Shown here: in pieces, positions 21,460 through 32,585 of the stretch
Position numbering within the stretch: the stretch's first letter is position 1
How the letters are laid out: every line of letters starts with the position of its first letter
DNA from: Lactifluus volemus
Lineage: Eukaryota; Basidiomycota; Agaricomycetes; Russulales; Russulaceae
Length of the DNA stretch: 64,000 nt
Direction of reading: 5' to 3'
Assembly: GCA_022376515.1 (NCBI GenBank)
Contig: WTXI01000004.1
Location: forward strand, 1,426,001 to 1,490,000
Translations under genes and position numbers: made by a program
Notes under the pieces: model-generated
Seen by the model: only the letters and a program-made list of their open reading frames with translations
Told to the model about the DNA's origin: nothing
Database searches by the model: none

Positions 21460-22430
21460 GCATGCATGTTGTGTTGAGATTGTGGGAAAATTCATTACTA
21501 TTGTTGTGGCTATTTCCAAGAACATGTGAGTTTTTTTTTTTTTTTGAATTGGGGTTTAGAGTCCCCACGTGTATTGCGACAAGACTACGTTACACTGTAC
21601 CAGGTACTATCCTAATGGAGACTCAAGTAAGGAAACAAAATAAGTGAGGAGGGAAGAGGAAGGGGTAAAAATGAGAAGAGTCAGAGAAGGAGGGGGGCAC
21701 AGCTGAGGCCAGAGTCATTCAAGGGGGGTCAGGGCGGGGCGGGAGGGGTCGGAGGCCCTGTTGTGAGAGGAGTAGGAATTGGGCTAGACATCTGCCACCT
21801 GCTTCAGTAGAGAAGAGGTATTGGGAGGAGAGGCCCTCGATGGTGGAGGCACGGTGTTCGGAGTGGAGGCGGCAGTCAAAGAGGACGTGGTTGATGGAGT
21901 AGCGATGAATGGGGGCCGGTGTGGGTGGGCCTGAGTGAAGTGGTAAAAGGGTAGGTGTGAAGGGGACGTCGTTGCAAGGGCAGAAGGTGTTGTCTTCTGC
22001 CAGTGGCCTGAACTGGTCACTGTAGTCTGCAAAGAAGGTGTGTTGGCTAAGGAGTTGGAGCCCCGACGTGAAGAGATGTCGGTTCTTGTGAGGGAGCAGT
22101 CCCTTCACAAAGGGAGGAGGTTGGTTTGAAGGGGTGTGAGGACATGCTCGCCTCTGGCGAGCTCCCTCGCCCAGAACATGTGAGTTTTTATTTGAGGCTG
22201 CGTTTTGGTGAGTTGAGCATGGGAATTGTTATCACTATCATTGCGGCTATTTCTGAGAGTGTGTGAGTTTTTATTTGAGGCCACATTTGGTGAGTCGAGT
22301 GTGAGAATGTCATCACTATCATTGTGGTAATTGCCAAGAGCATGTGAGTTTTTAATTGAGCCCACATTTTGGTGGGTTCTGCATGGGAATTGTCACTGAT
22401 TTTGTTACAGCCATTGTCAGATTTGTTTCA
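21460..22430 (+). repeat. tandem repeat (about 75-85 bp unit), split by a LINE
   Basis: Units of the form CATGTGAGTTTTTATTTGAG, GTTTTGGTGAGTTGAGCATG..., TATCACTATCATTG...GCTATTTC repeat about three and a half times. One unit precedes the LINE at 21531 and the rest follow it (22173-22430). Confidence 0.75.
21531..22172 (-). pseudogene. LINE 3' end (ORF2 C-terminus), 5'-truncated
   Basis: A T15 run at 21531-21545 is the poly(A) tail of a minus-strand insertion. The insert is flanked by the duplication AGAACATGTGAG (21519-21530 and 22173-22184), the mark of target-primed reverse transcription. The minus-strand frame (about 22108-21719) carries CPC...H-x4-C (FCPCNDVPF ... NHVLFDC) and the family tail FSTEAGGRCLAQFLLLSQ just before the stop, the C-terminal end of ORF2 in fungal L1/Tad-like LINEs. 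RT and endonuclease are absent: a classic 5' truncation. Confidence 0.85.
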
Positions 22431-22439
22431 CACATGAGT

Positions 22440-24080
22440 GAGCCTGCATTGGCTACTACTTATGTATTGCCAGTTGCCCCCTCCTCTGTTAGTCATGTTC
22501 TCTGTTGCTGAGTGTGGTTCTAGGTTCATTCATTTGTTCATTTTTCTGTTTGCCACATTTTCTCTGGCCATTGTCTCTCGCAGCACATCGGGACATCCTT
22601 CTCCTATTCTTCCTCTGCCTCTGCCTTTGCCTCTGCCTCTGCCATCACCACCACCTTCTTCATGTGTATCACATCTGCATCATATTGACGTCCTTGACAT
22701 CAGGATCGCACTGGTGTCACTGTTGCAACTGCCTGAGCCTAACACCTGCAACTAGCATGTCATGGCCTCCTTTCTGCCTCTGCCTCTACCACCATCACTA
22801 TCACCCCCATGTCCATCGCACGTCAACATCCTTGGTGTCAGGGTTGCACTGGCGGTGCTATTAGGTAGCATGTGTTATGAGCTCTTCCCTGCCTCTGTCT
22901 CTGCTCCTGCACCTGTGTCTCCTCCATCACTTTCACTTTCTCCAGGATCTACAGGTGGTCTATAGTATCATGCTGCCTGCTAATGCCTTCTGCACCTCTC
23001 CTTAGTATGTTGTCGTGTTGCCTGCCCCACCCAATATGTCTGAACTAATTTTTTTTGCCTCCTCTCCTTCTCCTCTGCCTCTGCCACCTGGACCACCACC
23101 TCCTGCACTGCAGTCTCTGCCACCTGGAACACCACCTCCTGCACCACTGCATTCATGCCTCCCATGCTGCTTGCAACTCCCTCACCTCCTGCGTGTCTTG
23201 CAGCTCTCATGGCTCTCACACCTTCTGTGCCACTTGCATCTCCCATGCTGTCTCTGCTTCTGTCATGTCCTCCTCTGCTTCCTGCACCTCTACCACCTCC
23301 ATGTTTTTTTTTTTTTTTTGTCTCTGCACCAGCACCCTCTTGGAACACTCTCCTGGAACCACTGGGCTGTGGGGAATCCACAGTGCACACTGCCTGTGCC
23401 ATGCCTTCTGCACCTTCCCAGTATGTTCTATGTTTCCTGCCCTGCCCCAATATGTCCTGACCATTTTTTTGTCCCCACCTCTGCCTTCACCCCCACCTCC
23501 TCCTGTGCCATGGCCTCCCCTGCCTGCACCACCTCTCCTGCTCTTCCCACCCCTCCTTTATCTCCTGCACCATGGCTTCTCCTGCACTTCCCGCTTCCTG
23601 TGCCCCACACCCCCTCACACTTCTGCACCCTGCACCCCCTTGTGCTTCTGCGCCCCATGCCCTCTCCTGTATCCCATGCCTCTGACACTGCCACCACCTT
23701 CTCCTGTGGCCATGCAGCCCCATCCCTACCAGAGCTGTTGCACTCAAGGCCTGTGGAACTGGATTAGTATATACTAGATAGTTATTGATGTAGTAGTTAG
23801 TCTGAAAAATACATGGTTTAGTACTCATATTCTTATGGGATTAAAGATATGAAAGCCTTTTAGAAATGTAAAAGATGCTTCATTAGTTAGGTCTTGCTTA
23901 AATCTTCTTTAGGCTGTGCTTAATTAGCTTAATTAAGCAGAAAGTGCTTAAGTCAGCAATGAGTTATCATTACTTGTACTTAGTCTCACTTAATTCCATG
24001 TTGCTTAACTTGCTCTTAATGTGCTTAAAATCCAGATTAAGCATGTTAAGCAATGTTAATCACCCCTTAAGCAGATTTCA
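22440..24080 (-). repeat. degenerate relative of the nested hAT-type element
   Basis: CTGCCTCTGCC-rich low-complexity sequence followed (23770-24080) by sequence full of CTTAA/TTAAGC words. The stretch at 22985-23060 (GCCTTCTGCACCTC, GTATGTTGTCGTG, CTGCCCCACCC) is the reverse complement of text repeated at about 26545-26600 and 26790-26840 inside the element at 25527-27849, and the CTTAAG-rich tail resembles that element's ends. No terminal repeats or target duplication could be placed. The several proline/cysteine-rich open frames are not credible genes. Confidence 0.5.
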
Positions 24081-25526
24081 GGATTGAAATATACATGAAC
24101 ACATCAAGGATACTACACAGTGCTCTCATGTGAAACAAGCACAAGAGGTATGTTAATCTTAGGCAGTTTTCATCCCTTTAAAATCACAGGGGGTGCTTCA
24201 GGGGCTTTGCAGCAAGAATTCTGCAAACTCAAGCTTCTTAGAGCAGATACATGATTTTATGAGACATTGATTTTCAAGGTTAGACAATGAGTTTGCATTT
24301 GGGTGTTAGTGATCAACAAGGGTAACCCTGGGGTATCTTTATTGATACCCTTATCCTTACCCTAGCAAACCCTTACCCCAAGGCTGGGGTTGGGGTTTTT
24401 GTGGGATACAGGCAGGGGTACACAGACCTGACCTAGAGGTTAGTGTTGGGGTTATGCCTCCTATGAGGTAAGTGTGTCACTGTGTGTGCCATTGTCTTCA
24501 CCTACTGCTGCTGCCACTGCCACCTCACTGCACCTAATTAAAGCATCTGTTTCAACCTCTGCCTGTATCCTTGCTTCCATTATTGTCTTCCTGTTGCATG
24601 CATGCCACTGCACCTTGCCATATCATCCAACTCTGCCTCATCTGTCATCCTGCTGCTCTCTCGCTTCTCTGCTGCATGCACACTTCTGCACTTTGCCAAA
24701 ACATCCATTGTTACCTCATCTACCCTTCTGTTGTTCATCTCACCTCCATTCTACCTGTGTGCCGCTGCACCTCATCACAGCATCCATTTCTGCCTCTGCC
24801 TTTCTCCTTGCTTCTCTTATTGACTCTCTGCTGCATGTGTGCTACTGTGCCTTGCCATATTGTCCAACCCCACCTCATCTATTATCCTATTGCCCCTCTC
24901 ACTTCCCTGCCACATGTGGGCCACTGAGCTTCTCCACAGCGCCCATTTCTGCCTTGTCCACTCTGCTGTTGTCTCTCCCACCTCTCTTCTGCATGTGTGC
25001 TGCTGCATCTCATAAAAGTGTCCATTTCTGCTGCCTCCTCATCACCCTGTTCATCTGACCCCTTCCTGCGACACGTGCTGCTGTGCCTTGCCACAACATT
25101 CACTCCTGCTACCTCTGCCCTCCTGCTGTTCCCCTTGTCTCTCTGTCATGCACGCACCACCTCACATTGCTATAGTGTCTACTCCCTCCTTCTCTGTCAC
25201 CCTGTTATTCACCTTGCCTCCTTGCTGTGCATGTGCTGCTGTGCATTGCCATAGCATCCATTCTCATCTCCTCCACCCTTCTGTTGTTTTTCTTGCTTCT
25301 CTGCCATATGCACACCACTGCACCTCATCACAGCATCCATTTCCACCACCACCTCCCCCCCTGCTCTGATTGCTTCTCTGAGTATGTCTGTCCCTACCAA
25401 CACATCCCCCCCTGTTGCATCCTCAGACATCTCCTCTGTTACTCTCCTATTGTCACCACCTGCTATGGCATCTGGGGTACCTCTGGGGTCTGGGGGTCTG
25501 TTGGGGTATGTGAAGACATACCCTTA

Positions 25527-27849
25527 CATCAGCAAAATGTCCAAGCAGCTTATTTCTACTTAAAGTTACTTAAAAAGTTTTTTTAAGTACTCCTAAGTAC
25601 TTTAAGCACTTTAAGCACTTTGAGTCATTTTAAGACAAGTCAGCCTCCAGGAATTTGCTTATTTTCACTTATTTTTGCTTATTTTCACTTATTTTTGCTT
25701 ATTTTCACTTATTTTCACTTATTTTTGCTTATTTTTGCTTATTTTTGCTTATTTTCTGTTTTTTATTTACTTAAAATCAGGTCAATTTTGACATTTGAGT
25801 GAATTTCAAGCATGTTTAGTTTTCAGCACTTTTAAGAACATTTTAAGCAAAATTTATTTGAGATTACACTACAACATTAGTAACTAGGACTAAATACAAT
25901 CCAGTGGTGGAGGCATGGGAGGCACTCTAAACACAGGAGGTGCTCCAAACGCGGGAGGCGCGGGAGGTACGGGAGGCGCAGGAGGCGCGATAGACGCGGG
26001 AGGCACGGGAGGCGTGGGGGGCGCTCCAAATGCGGGAGGCGCTCCAAACGCGGGGCTGCGCCTTGATGGGTTGCTGTTGCTGTTGGCGCTTTGGCTGTGA
26101 TTGCGGCTGAGCATGTACCTGCTGCTGGCGGCGTTCCGGCTGAGTCCGTTGGTCCGGTTGAGCATCAGATGGGGGAGCAGCGGAAGATGGATAGGCGGGG
26201 TGGTCGTCTTGATGGACATGAACGTGGTTTTTGCCATGCCGGATAAGGTCTGAAAAAAGGGGTCAAAGTTAGGGACGTACAAAGAGAAGATAGAAAAAAA
26301 GGGAGTTTTAAACGCATCGACGACGGCGACACCGGGTGGCATAGCGAAGGTGAGTATATGCGGTGCCTGCACGGGAGGCACGGGAGGCGCGGGAGGCGCG
26401 ATAAACGCGGGAAGCGCGGGAAGCGCAGGTGCGGAGGCAGCGGCGGAGGAGACGGAAGTGGCCCAGGAGGCACAGGAGGTGGGGCAGGCGGCGGGGCAGG
26501 AGGAGGCGGCGGAGGCGGAGGCGAAAAAAAAAGTCAGAACGGTTGGGTTGGGGCAGACAGCGTGACAACATACCAGGGAGGTGCAGAAGGCGTCGGCGCA
26601 GGCAGCATGACACCGTGGACCGCCCAGCAGTGCCAGTGGGTCCAGGAGGCGCGCGATATGGAGGCAAATGCGGTGCAGGCGGGGGAGACGGAAGTGGCCC
26701 AGTAGGCCCAGGAGGAGGTGGTGCAGGCGACGACGCAGGAGGAGGCAGCGGAGGCGGAAGAAGAAAAAAAAGAGAAAGTCAGAACACTTTGGGTTGGGGC
26801 AGACAGCGTGACAACATACCGGGGAGGTGCAGAAGGTGTCGGCGCAGGCAGCATGACGCCGTGGACCGCCTGGCAGTGCCAGTGGGTCCAGGAGGCGCGC
26901 GATGTGGTCGTGGCGAAAGCGGTAGAGGTGGCGCAGGCGCAGGCGCAGGAGGCCGTTGGGAAGGTATTTGGCGTAGCACGGTCGTAGCACATAGGATCCA
27001 AAGAGTGAGGAAGACAGTAGGACGCAGCAGAGGCAGAGGCAGAGGAGGAGAGGGGGCAGAGGTGGGCAACAGTGGGACGCATTGGGGCGGGGGAAGTCAA
27101 AAAAACAAGAAGCGGTGGCAAGAATGCAGGGACGCTGAGACGTGACGGGGCAAGATGGCGAGCGGTGGTGGCGACAGCAGAGGCCGTGACATGGAGTCAG
27201 CGACAGAGGGGACAGAGGGAGGATAGGCGCAGACAACGAGAGGCACAAAAATGATGAGGCAAACGAAAATCAACATCAAGCAAACAAGAGTAAACAACCG
27301 ATGCAGGTGCACCGGAACGACTTAGCCAAAATTTCGTGACTTTGGCAAAAACTTCGCGACTTCACAAAATTTTCAGTGTGCTTAGCTAATTATGTGATAA
27401 TTAAGTGACTTTAAGCGAATTTAAGTGACTTTAAGCGACTGTACATGTTTAAGTAACAATTAAGCAAACACAATAACTAGTAACCAGTGAACCAATTGTT
27501 TTAAGTGGTTTTAAGTGACAATTAAGCGACACCTGATAATCAAGCAACTGGTAAGTGCAGTAAGCAGTCAACAAGATATTTTAAGTGCAATTAAGTACAC
27601 AGACATGACACTTAAGCAGTTGATTAAAAATCATGTGACCACTTTGCTTAAAAAATGGGCATCGCTTAACTTGCTTAATTGTGCTTAAATGACTTAATTG
27701 TCTTAAGCTTCGCTTAATGTACTTAAAACTACTTAAAAAGTAATTTTAAGCAATTTTAAGTACATTTTAAGCATATTTTAAGCACATTTTAAGTAAAACT
27801 TTTTAAGTGACTTTAAGTAACTTTAAGCTGCTCGGACATTTTGCTGATG
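25527..27849. mobile_element. nested hAT-type element (2.3 kb), different family
   Basis: The ends are near-perfect inverted repeats of about 50 bp beginning CATCAGCAAAATGTCC. The 8-bp duplication TACCCTTA (25519-25526 and 27850-27857) flanks it, so it inserted into the older hAT-type copy. The subterminal regions are packed with ACTTAAG/CTTATTTT words; the middle is G+C-rich (GGAGGCGCGGGAGGC) with two repeated blocks encoding nothing recognisable. No transposase motif was found, so it is probably non-autonomous. The 452-codon minus-strand frame inside (25890-27248) is Pro/Cys/Leu-rich and compositional. Confidence 0.88.
25657..25756 (+). repeat. 10-bp tandem array
   Basis: About ten consecutive units of CTTATTTT(C/T)(A/G) within the left subterminal region of the nested element. 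Purely repetitive. Confidence 0.9.
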
Positions 27850-27916
27850 TACCCTTACCCCACAGTTACCCTACCCTCAAACCCCAGGGGTTTGAGATAC
27901 CCCTGTTAATCACTAC

Positions 27917-28041
27917 TATACCATGTAACAATAACATAGAAAACTTTACTGCCCCATCATTGTCTCTGTGTCATGAATGTGGAATGGGTTTGATTTGCTT
28001 ATTTTCATTTGTGTTACATCTTCCTTTGATAAATGTTGAAT
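27917..28041. other. short spacer
   Basis: Nothing recognised between the hAT-type element and the LTR. Confidence 0.4.
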
Positions 28042-28635
28042 CATTAAGGTTTCAAGTGGGACCTTTGTATGAAGTATACGTTCATTTGTGAAGTTGTGAG
28101 CAAAACTTGCAAGACATGCAAGTTAAGATCAAAGGTTTGAGATAGACAAGACTTAGTAAATAACCAAGTCAAGAGTGTTTCAGAGGTCAAGGGCTTGGAC
28201 TCAAGGGTGAGGCCAAGGTTCAGGAAGTCATAGTCTCGTAGAAGGTGATGTCAAGAGAGTTCTCTCAGGTCTGATACTTCTAGGCAAGCAAGGTTCTAAT
28301 AGATAGAAGACCTGGATTGTAAAATAAAACTGAGACTTAAGGTCTCTAGGGCAGAAAGTACAGGGTTTATATATAAGAGAGTTGAGGCTATGTACACAGC
28401 TGTACAGCTTTCAGGGTTTGAAACATGTTTTAGAAGTCAGCGAGTTATCCTGTGCATGTGGCTGTTACTTGTAGCTATATGGTGCTGTGCAAGGCTGTAT
28501 TGTAATAAGTAAGAGGCAATCTGAAAAAAGATGATCGTGGCTGTCCATTCACATAAGCAAAAGTCAGTAGAAATGAGTCATCAGTCCAAAAAAAAGATAC
28601 AGTATGAGTCAGCAGTGACATGTCAGTCCATAACA
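28042..28635 (-). repeat. 607-bp-family LTR, worn copy
   Basis: Aligns over its whole length with 49341-49947 (TTAAGGTT-CAAGTGGGACC at one end, CAGTCCATAACA at the other). The expected first bases TG are changed and no 5-bp duplication is left (flanks TGAAT and TAAAT), so this copy is older. It carries TGAGTCA sites near 28571 and 28605 and a TATA-like TTTATATATAAG at 28366. Confidence 0.85.
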
Positions 28636-28785
28636 TAAATTGTAGAAGGACTACACATTTTAGAACCTATTCTACATATTGACACCAATGGCTCACATTG
28701 CCTGTATAACCTTTGTGGTGTAATCTATTTTTCGTGTGAGCATTTCACAGCTAGGGGTGTAAATTGGAATGACATGGTTTGGTTC

Positions 28786-28955
28786 ATCAGGAAAACCCAT
28801 TTGGCCTTAAACTGTATTAGATGCTCCTTAAAGCTTACTTAAGATGTTGGTAAGTAGATCCTCAACTTACCAACATTGAGGATCTAATTACCAACATCTT
28901 AAGTAAGCTTTAAGGAGCATCTAATACAGTTTAAGGCCAAATGGGTTTTCCTGAT
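28786..28955. mobile_element. 170-bp palindromic MITE, copy 1
   Basis: ATCAGGAAAACCCATTTGGC on the left is mirrored by its complement on the right; the two halves pair almost end to end (GCTTACTTAAG..., CTTAAGTAAGC). Copies of exactly the same 170-bp length occur at 31098, 34485 and 36546. No target duplication is obvious. Confidence 0.9.
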
Positions 28956-29650
28956 GTTTCACAATGGCATATTTACAAGTAAATGTTTAGTTTATGAGTT
29001 GACAAATATGTCTTCAATTCTGATGAGTGATTCTATTTTAGCAATATATATCTGCAACAATTCCCATGTAACATAATAACATAATAAATATGTAAATGGA
29101 ATTGTAAAGTATGTTCTGTAACCTAGTAAAGTCACACTTCCCATCATAAAGTCATGCTATCTCCATCAGGTATCATCATCATCATCATCACCACCTCTAG
29201 GTCCTCTACCACGACAGCTCAATGTCGCGTTTGTGCCAATTGCAGGGCCATCAATGGGCCATCAATGCCACAGTGGCCACGACTACAGAGTGTTGCAGTC
29301 GAAAATGGAAAGGGTGACATATATTGTGATTGGAATAAGAGAGATAAGGAGTAACGAGAAGCTCATTGAGGGTATTTAAGGCTCTAGCTTTACTCAATTA
29401 CAGCACTGGGGCTGGATCATGCCCAAGCACCCGACAGCTACCTACATACACCACAGATTGAGCTGGCAGCCATCCAAATATGGTTAGTCTCCAAGTCCCT
29501 CCCCTCAAAAAGGCACCTGTCATTTCTAAGTAAGTTGTACCCGTCCTATCGACCTATTGCCAAGACAAACCTTCACAAATGACTTCCCCCATGCTGTCAT
29601 TGATCTTTTTTTTCAAAACTAACGTGTTTAATTTCTATCAGGTCTATCTC
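28956..29650. other. no gene recognised
   Basis: Unique-looking sequence with a short ATC trinucleotide run (29173-29190). It may contain upstream remains of the protease relic, but nothing definite can be read. Confidence 0.35.
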
Positions 29651-29699
29651 CCTGCTATGTGTCAGTGAGTTGTTCTCTGTTTAATTACACTGCCAATGT

Positions 29700-29874
29700 T
29701 CTGAACATATCAACAGAACATCGATGCTCTGTGTCCCAACTTGTAGCTGAAATTGACCAGCCACAATTGGTGTACTCAGTTATTTTGGGTTCAATAGCTA
29801 TCGGAACCCCTCCTGTTGCATTCAATGTCATCCTTAACACAGGCTCCACAGACCATCTGTACATGATACACTAA
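29700..29874 (+). pseudogene. pepsin-like aspartic protease, N-terminal fragment
   Basis: The frame ends QLVYSVILGSIAIGTPPVAF then NVILNTGSTDHLYM and a stop. This is the first active-site region of A1 (pepsin) proteases, normally GTPPQ-F-V-hydrophobic-DTGS(S/T)-LW. The catalytic Asp reads Asn (NTGS), and the frame stops soon after; no second DTG motif is found downstream. It is therefore a dead fragment of a secreted or vacuolar-type protease, not a retroviral one. Confidence 0.6.
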
Positions 29875-30269
29875 GTATGATATGCAAAAGCTAATGTGAA
29901 TGCATTCAATGCTACAAGTTCTGGTTAATTGAATAGTGTTTGTTTGCATGTGGTCGACATTACTAGTACAGTACTAAAGTAGTAAATTAGAATGAAATGT
30001 AGTGAGAAGAAGATTATAATGACATGCAACAGATGGTTGGTTGAATCAAGATAATCAAGATGCAGTAGGCAGAAAGGCAATGGTTATTTATATGGGTGGT
30101 TTGCTAAACTAAATGGTAAAATGTGATTTATATTTCAACTTTTTGTGGTCACTAGTCATAGACATTGCATAAAGTTTTACTATTTGATACTATTATGGTG
30201 TGCAAAATAGTTTCAATGTAGTTTTCATTATGTTGCATTTATTCTGTGATGTGATCAGAGGATTGCATT
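29875..30269. other. AT-rich spacer
   Basis: No gene or repeat recognised. Confidence 0.4.
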
Positions 30270-30690
30270 TATATGCACATCTACAACATGGGAGAACTTG
30301 GACATGCCATATGAAGTAATGGCCCACTAGCTCAAGTTTTCATACAGAACAGGATTGGGGTGTGGTTGAGTGCTGTTCAACCATAAGTAGATGCCAGTCC
30401 TATTCACGAGAAGTTTCATTTTGAAGCTCCATGCATGCTAATTCCCCACATCTGGATCGAGGATCAGGTTCTTCAGCCAGGTTGGGTCAGACATGAAGTG
30501 TTTGGAGATAGTGATGTCCTTTGGACCGTAAGTAGTGCAAATGCTAGTTGTTCTCTCCAGCAGGGGTTGCAATCCTGTAGATGTTGATGATTGGGAGTGA
30601 GAGGGAGTCATTGTGGAGTGAGAAAAAGAGCAGTGGGTGTGTGGTAAGATCAGGGCAGGGCAGGGCCCATAACTAATTGAACTAGGAAGA
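30270..30690 (-). pseudogene. copia leader and Gag N-terminus, fragment
   Basis: On the minus strand a copia-type primer site (GTTATGGGCCCTG, complement of 30661-30673) is followed by a short leader and an ATG (MTPSHSQSSTSTG). The frame continues KHFMSDPTWLKNLILDPDVG and, after a stop, WSFKMKLLVNRTGIYLWLN. The SDPTW motif and the downstream Trp-rich block match the Gag start of the copia element at 43109-46518 (ISDPTWPSSL...WQEWSRHL). Stops at about 30436 and 30331 inactivate it. The sequence just upstream (30680-30820) may be the rest of its LTR. Confidence 0.65.
30661..30673 (-). promoter_or_regulatory. copia-type primer-binding site
   Basis: CAGGGCCCATAAC on the plus strand, the same half-tRNA iMet primer site as in three other copia copies here. 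Confidence 0.75.
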
Positions 30691-31097
30691 TAAGACCTCA
30701 GTAGGTGTGATAACCAACTAAGGGACAAAAGCATAGTAGTGTGTGTATATATACTGTAGTGCACATGAAGGTTGAGCTAAGTGTGTGATGTATGTGTATG
30801 ACATATATCCACACTCAATTAAGGCCAGATAGGGTTTCCTGATGAACAATGGAGCTATAGACTTGACAGATCAACAAGAGGCCATTATTGAATACTTTAG
30901 GGGCTGTACCAGGGCATCTACCAGTGTTTCTAGTACAAGTAATCAACATAAAGTGGGTGGTACATGTGGCAGCTCCAGGTCTAATGCCAAGCCCAGTGAT
31001 AATGACTGGATACCATTTTGATCAAAAATGAACTTAGATATTGCACACTAGGCTAAAACACAATATCTGACATCTATAGCAGTAGATGATCTCTTGC

Positions 31098-31267
31098 ATC
31101 AGGAAAATCCATCTGGCCTTAAAGTGTATTAGATGCTCTTTAGAGCTTACTTAAGTGTCTTATTGACATTGGTAATTAGATCCTTCTACTTACCACTGTT
31201 AATAAGTCACTTAAGTAAGCTTTAAGGAGTATCTAATATACTTTAAGGCCAGATGGGTTTTCCTGAT
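31098..31267. mobile_element. 170-bp palindromic MITE, copy 2
   Basis: Same ends (ATCAGGAAAA ... TTTTCCTGAT) and length as the other copies but the most diverged in the middle. A half-copy of the right end seems to lie at 30821-30845. Confidence 0.85.
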
Positions 31268-31360
31268 GGGTCTATCAATGGGATTTGTTATGTCTGCCCT
31301 AGTCTATCAAAAATGTTCTAACACTAAGCATGCCAGGTAGTAGATGCACTTGGACTCTCC

Positions 31361-31594
31361 TTTTTGACCACAGTTCAACTCAACACACTTATTGACCAAT
31401 TGCCTGGGCACCCATCATTTAAACACAAAGTCACTAGTATCTATGGCCAGAAATTCAGTCTTTATTTCTATGACATCATCCCCTGTATTCAGGAACTGTT
31501 TGGCAGCCCTGATTTTGTCAATGACCTGGTCTTTACACCTGAGAAACACTACCTTGACATTATTGAAGTGAGAATTCTAAGTCTCAGTCTAAAG
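31361..31594 (+). pseudogene. Plavaka-type transposase fragment
   Basis: The frame reads TLIDQLPGHPSFKHKVTS, then FYDIIPCIQELFGSPDFVND and FTPEKHYLD before a GTGAGA splice-donor-like end. The succession LPG-P-F, RD-x-(V/I)-x-CI--L(F/W)G-PDF, PE(K/R)-Y is what I recall from Plavaka transposases of basidiomycetes (KDZ-like, CACTA-related). Only this small central part is present; no other block was found nearby. Confidence 0.6.
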
Positions 31595-32585
31595 TGAAAA
31601 GACTAGAGAATGAAGGAATTAGTATTTAAAAGTCCGGTTATAGGACTGCAAAAAGACCATTAACTAAACCTAACTGGACCAATATTAACTGAACCAGCAG
31701 TTAAGGTTAAGGTCGTTCAAATTTGAGAAACATTTTTAACCACAAAAAGACCAGTTTAAACCAGTTAAGACTGGTTATTGATCATGTGAGCTATTCCCCA
31801 TATTTTCCCTGCTTATTGCCTTGAATTCAGCCCTTGGTTCATCCAAAACAGTTAAGAACTGAGAAAGATATGACCAAATATATTTCAATACCATTATTTT
31901 TTTGTCATCAGAATAACATTGATTGTACTACTTATAACTTGTGCTACAAAATGTGAAGTACAGTTAGACATCATCCACAACATTAAAATAACACACATAA
32001 ATATCTGTACCTTGTATATTTTATTTTTAACAGCCCTAACAAGTTGTAACTACACAGTGACTTCCAAAACCCTTCTCATAAAACTGACCCTCACCCCAAA
32101 ACTAATATATCTCCTGTTGTAAACATGCTATGATATTGGGTAGGACATCATTTGAAAGGTATGGTTCTCAGGTTTCTGGCAATATATTATACATGTCATA
32201 GAGATGCTTCAATCATAAGATATATTCAACTTAATGCAGATTACTATAAGAAGGGTTTTGTTGTAGTCATATCCAAAAAACTTTAGGCCCCATTTAGCAA
32301 CATGAAATTTCTGGGAGTTTCTGGATGTGACTGGTGTGATGTGACTGGTGTGACAAAGATCTCCAAAGTGACATGATATAATATTTTTTAGCTTTGGTGT
32401 GTCCCATGGCACGTGATACATAAAAAGGGGGTTTGAGCTTAGGAATAACTTGGGACAGGAAATCTTGGGAGAGCTTGGGAATTTCTTGCTCTTTGTTCCA
32501 TCCCATTGCCATGGTGCAGACTCGCTCCTTATCATATTCTGAAGGTGTCACACCTTCCCTCGCGAAGGGTTCCTCTTCCTGTGCA
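31595..32585. other. no gene recognised
   Basis: A+T-rich sequence, some of it (31630-31790) with recurring TTAACTGG/ACCAGTTAA words. Short frames only. Confidence 0.4.

Larger units (their letters stand above)
24307..27916. mobile_element. hAT-type element, second copy (3.6 kb with nested insertion)
   Basis: Left end TAGTGATCAACAAGGG, right end CCCCTGTTAATCACTA; the interior to about 25526 is the reverse complement of the 3549-4826 element (same GGGGTAAGGG-type subterminal tracts and the same tandem array). Flanks TTGGGTGT and CTATACCA do not match, so no TSD survives. A separate element occupies 25527-27849; without it this copy is about 1.28 kb like its sibling. No transposase is present. 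Confidence 0.85.

Noticed and set aside
23015..23777. Overlapping 240-250-codon proline/cysteine-rich frames
   Set aside because: CTGCC/CCACC low-complexity sequence, stop-poor in several frames at once; no domain and homologous to non-coding parts of the nested element.
24474..25058. Cys/His/Leu-rich frame shared by both copies of the hAT-type element
   Set aside because: The ~100-bp tandem unit produces the frame; apparent conservation between 3967-4659 and this region is just DNA homology of the two copies.
25657..25756. CRISPR-like regular repeat
   Set aside because: A pure 10-bp tandem array with no spacers, in a eukaryotic transposon.
26280..26310. Short intron-like GTACGT...TTTTTTCAG on the minus strand
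   Set aside because: Only 31 bp and flanked by no recognisable protein; shorter than the 48-58 bp introns seen elsewhere.
25890..27248. 452-codon minus-strand open frame
   Set aside because: Pro/Cys/Leu-rich with internally duplicated blocks; equally long frames exist on the other strand. It follows from G+C-rich repeats inside the nested hAT-type element, not from coding constraint.
28786..28955. Calling the 170-bp palindromes Helitron derivatives
   Set aside because: The A-TC...CTGA-T borders are forced by the palindrome; without an empty site the class cannot be assigned.
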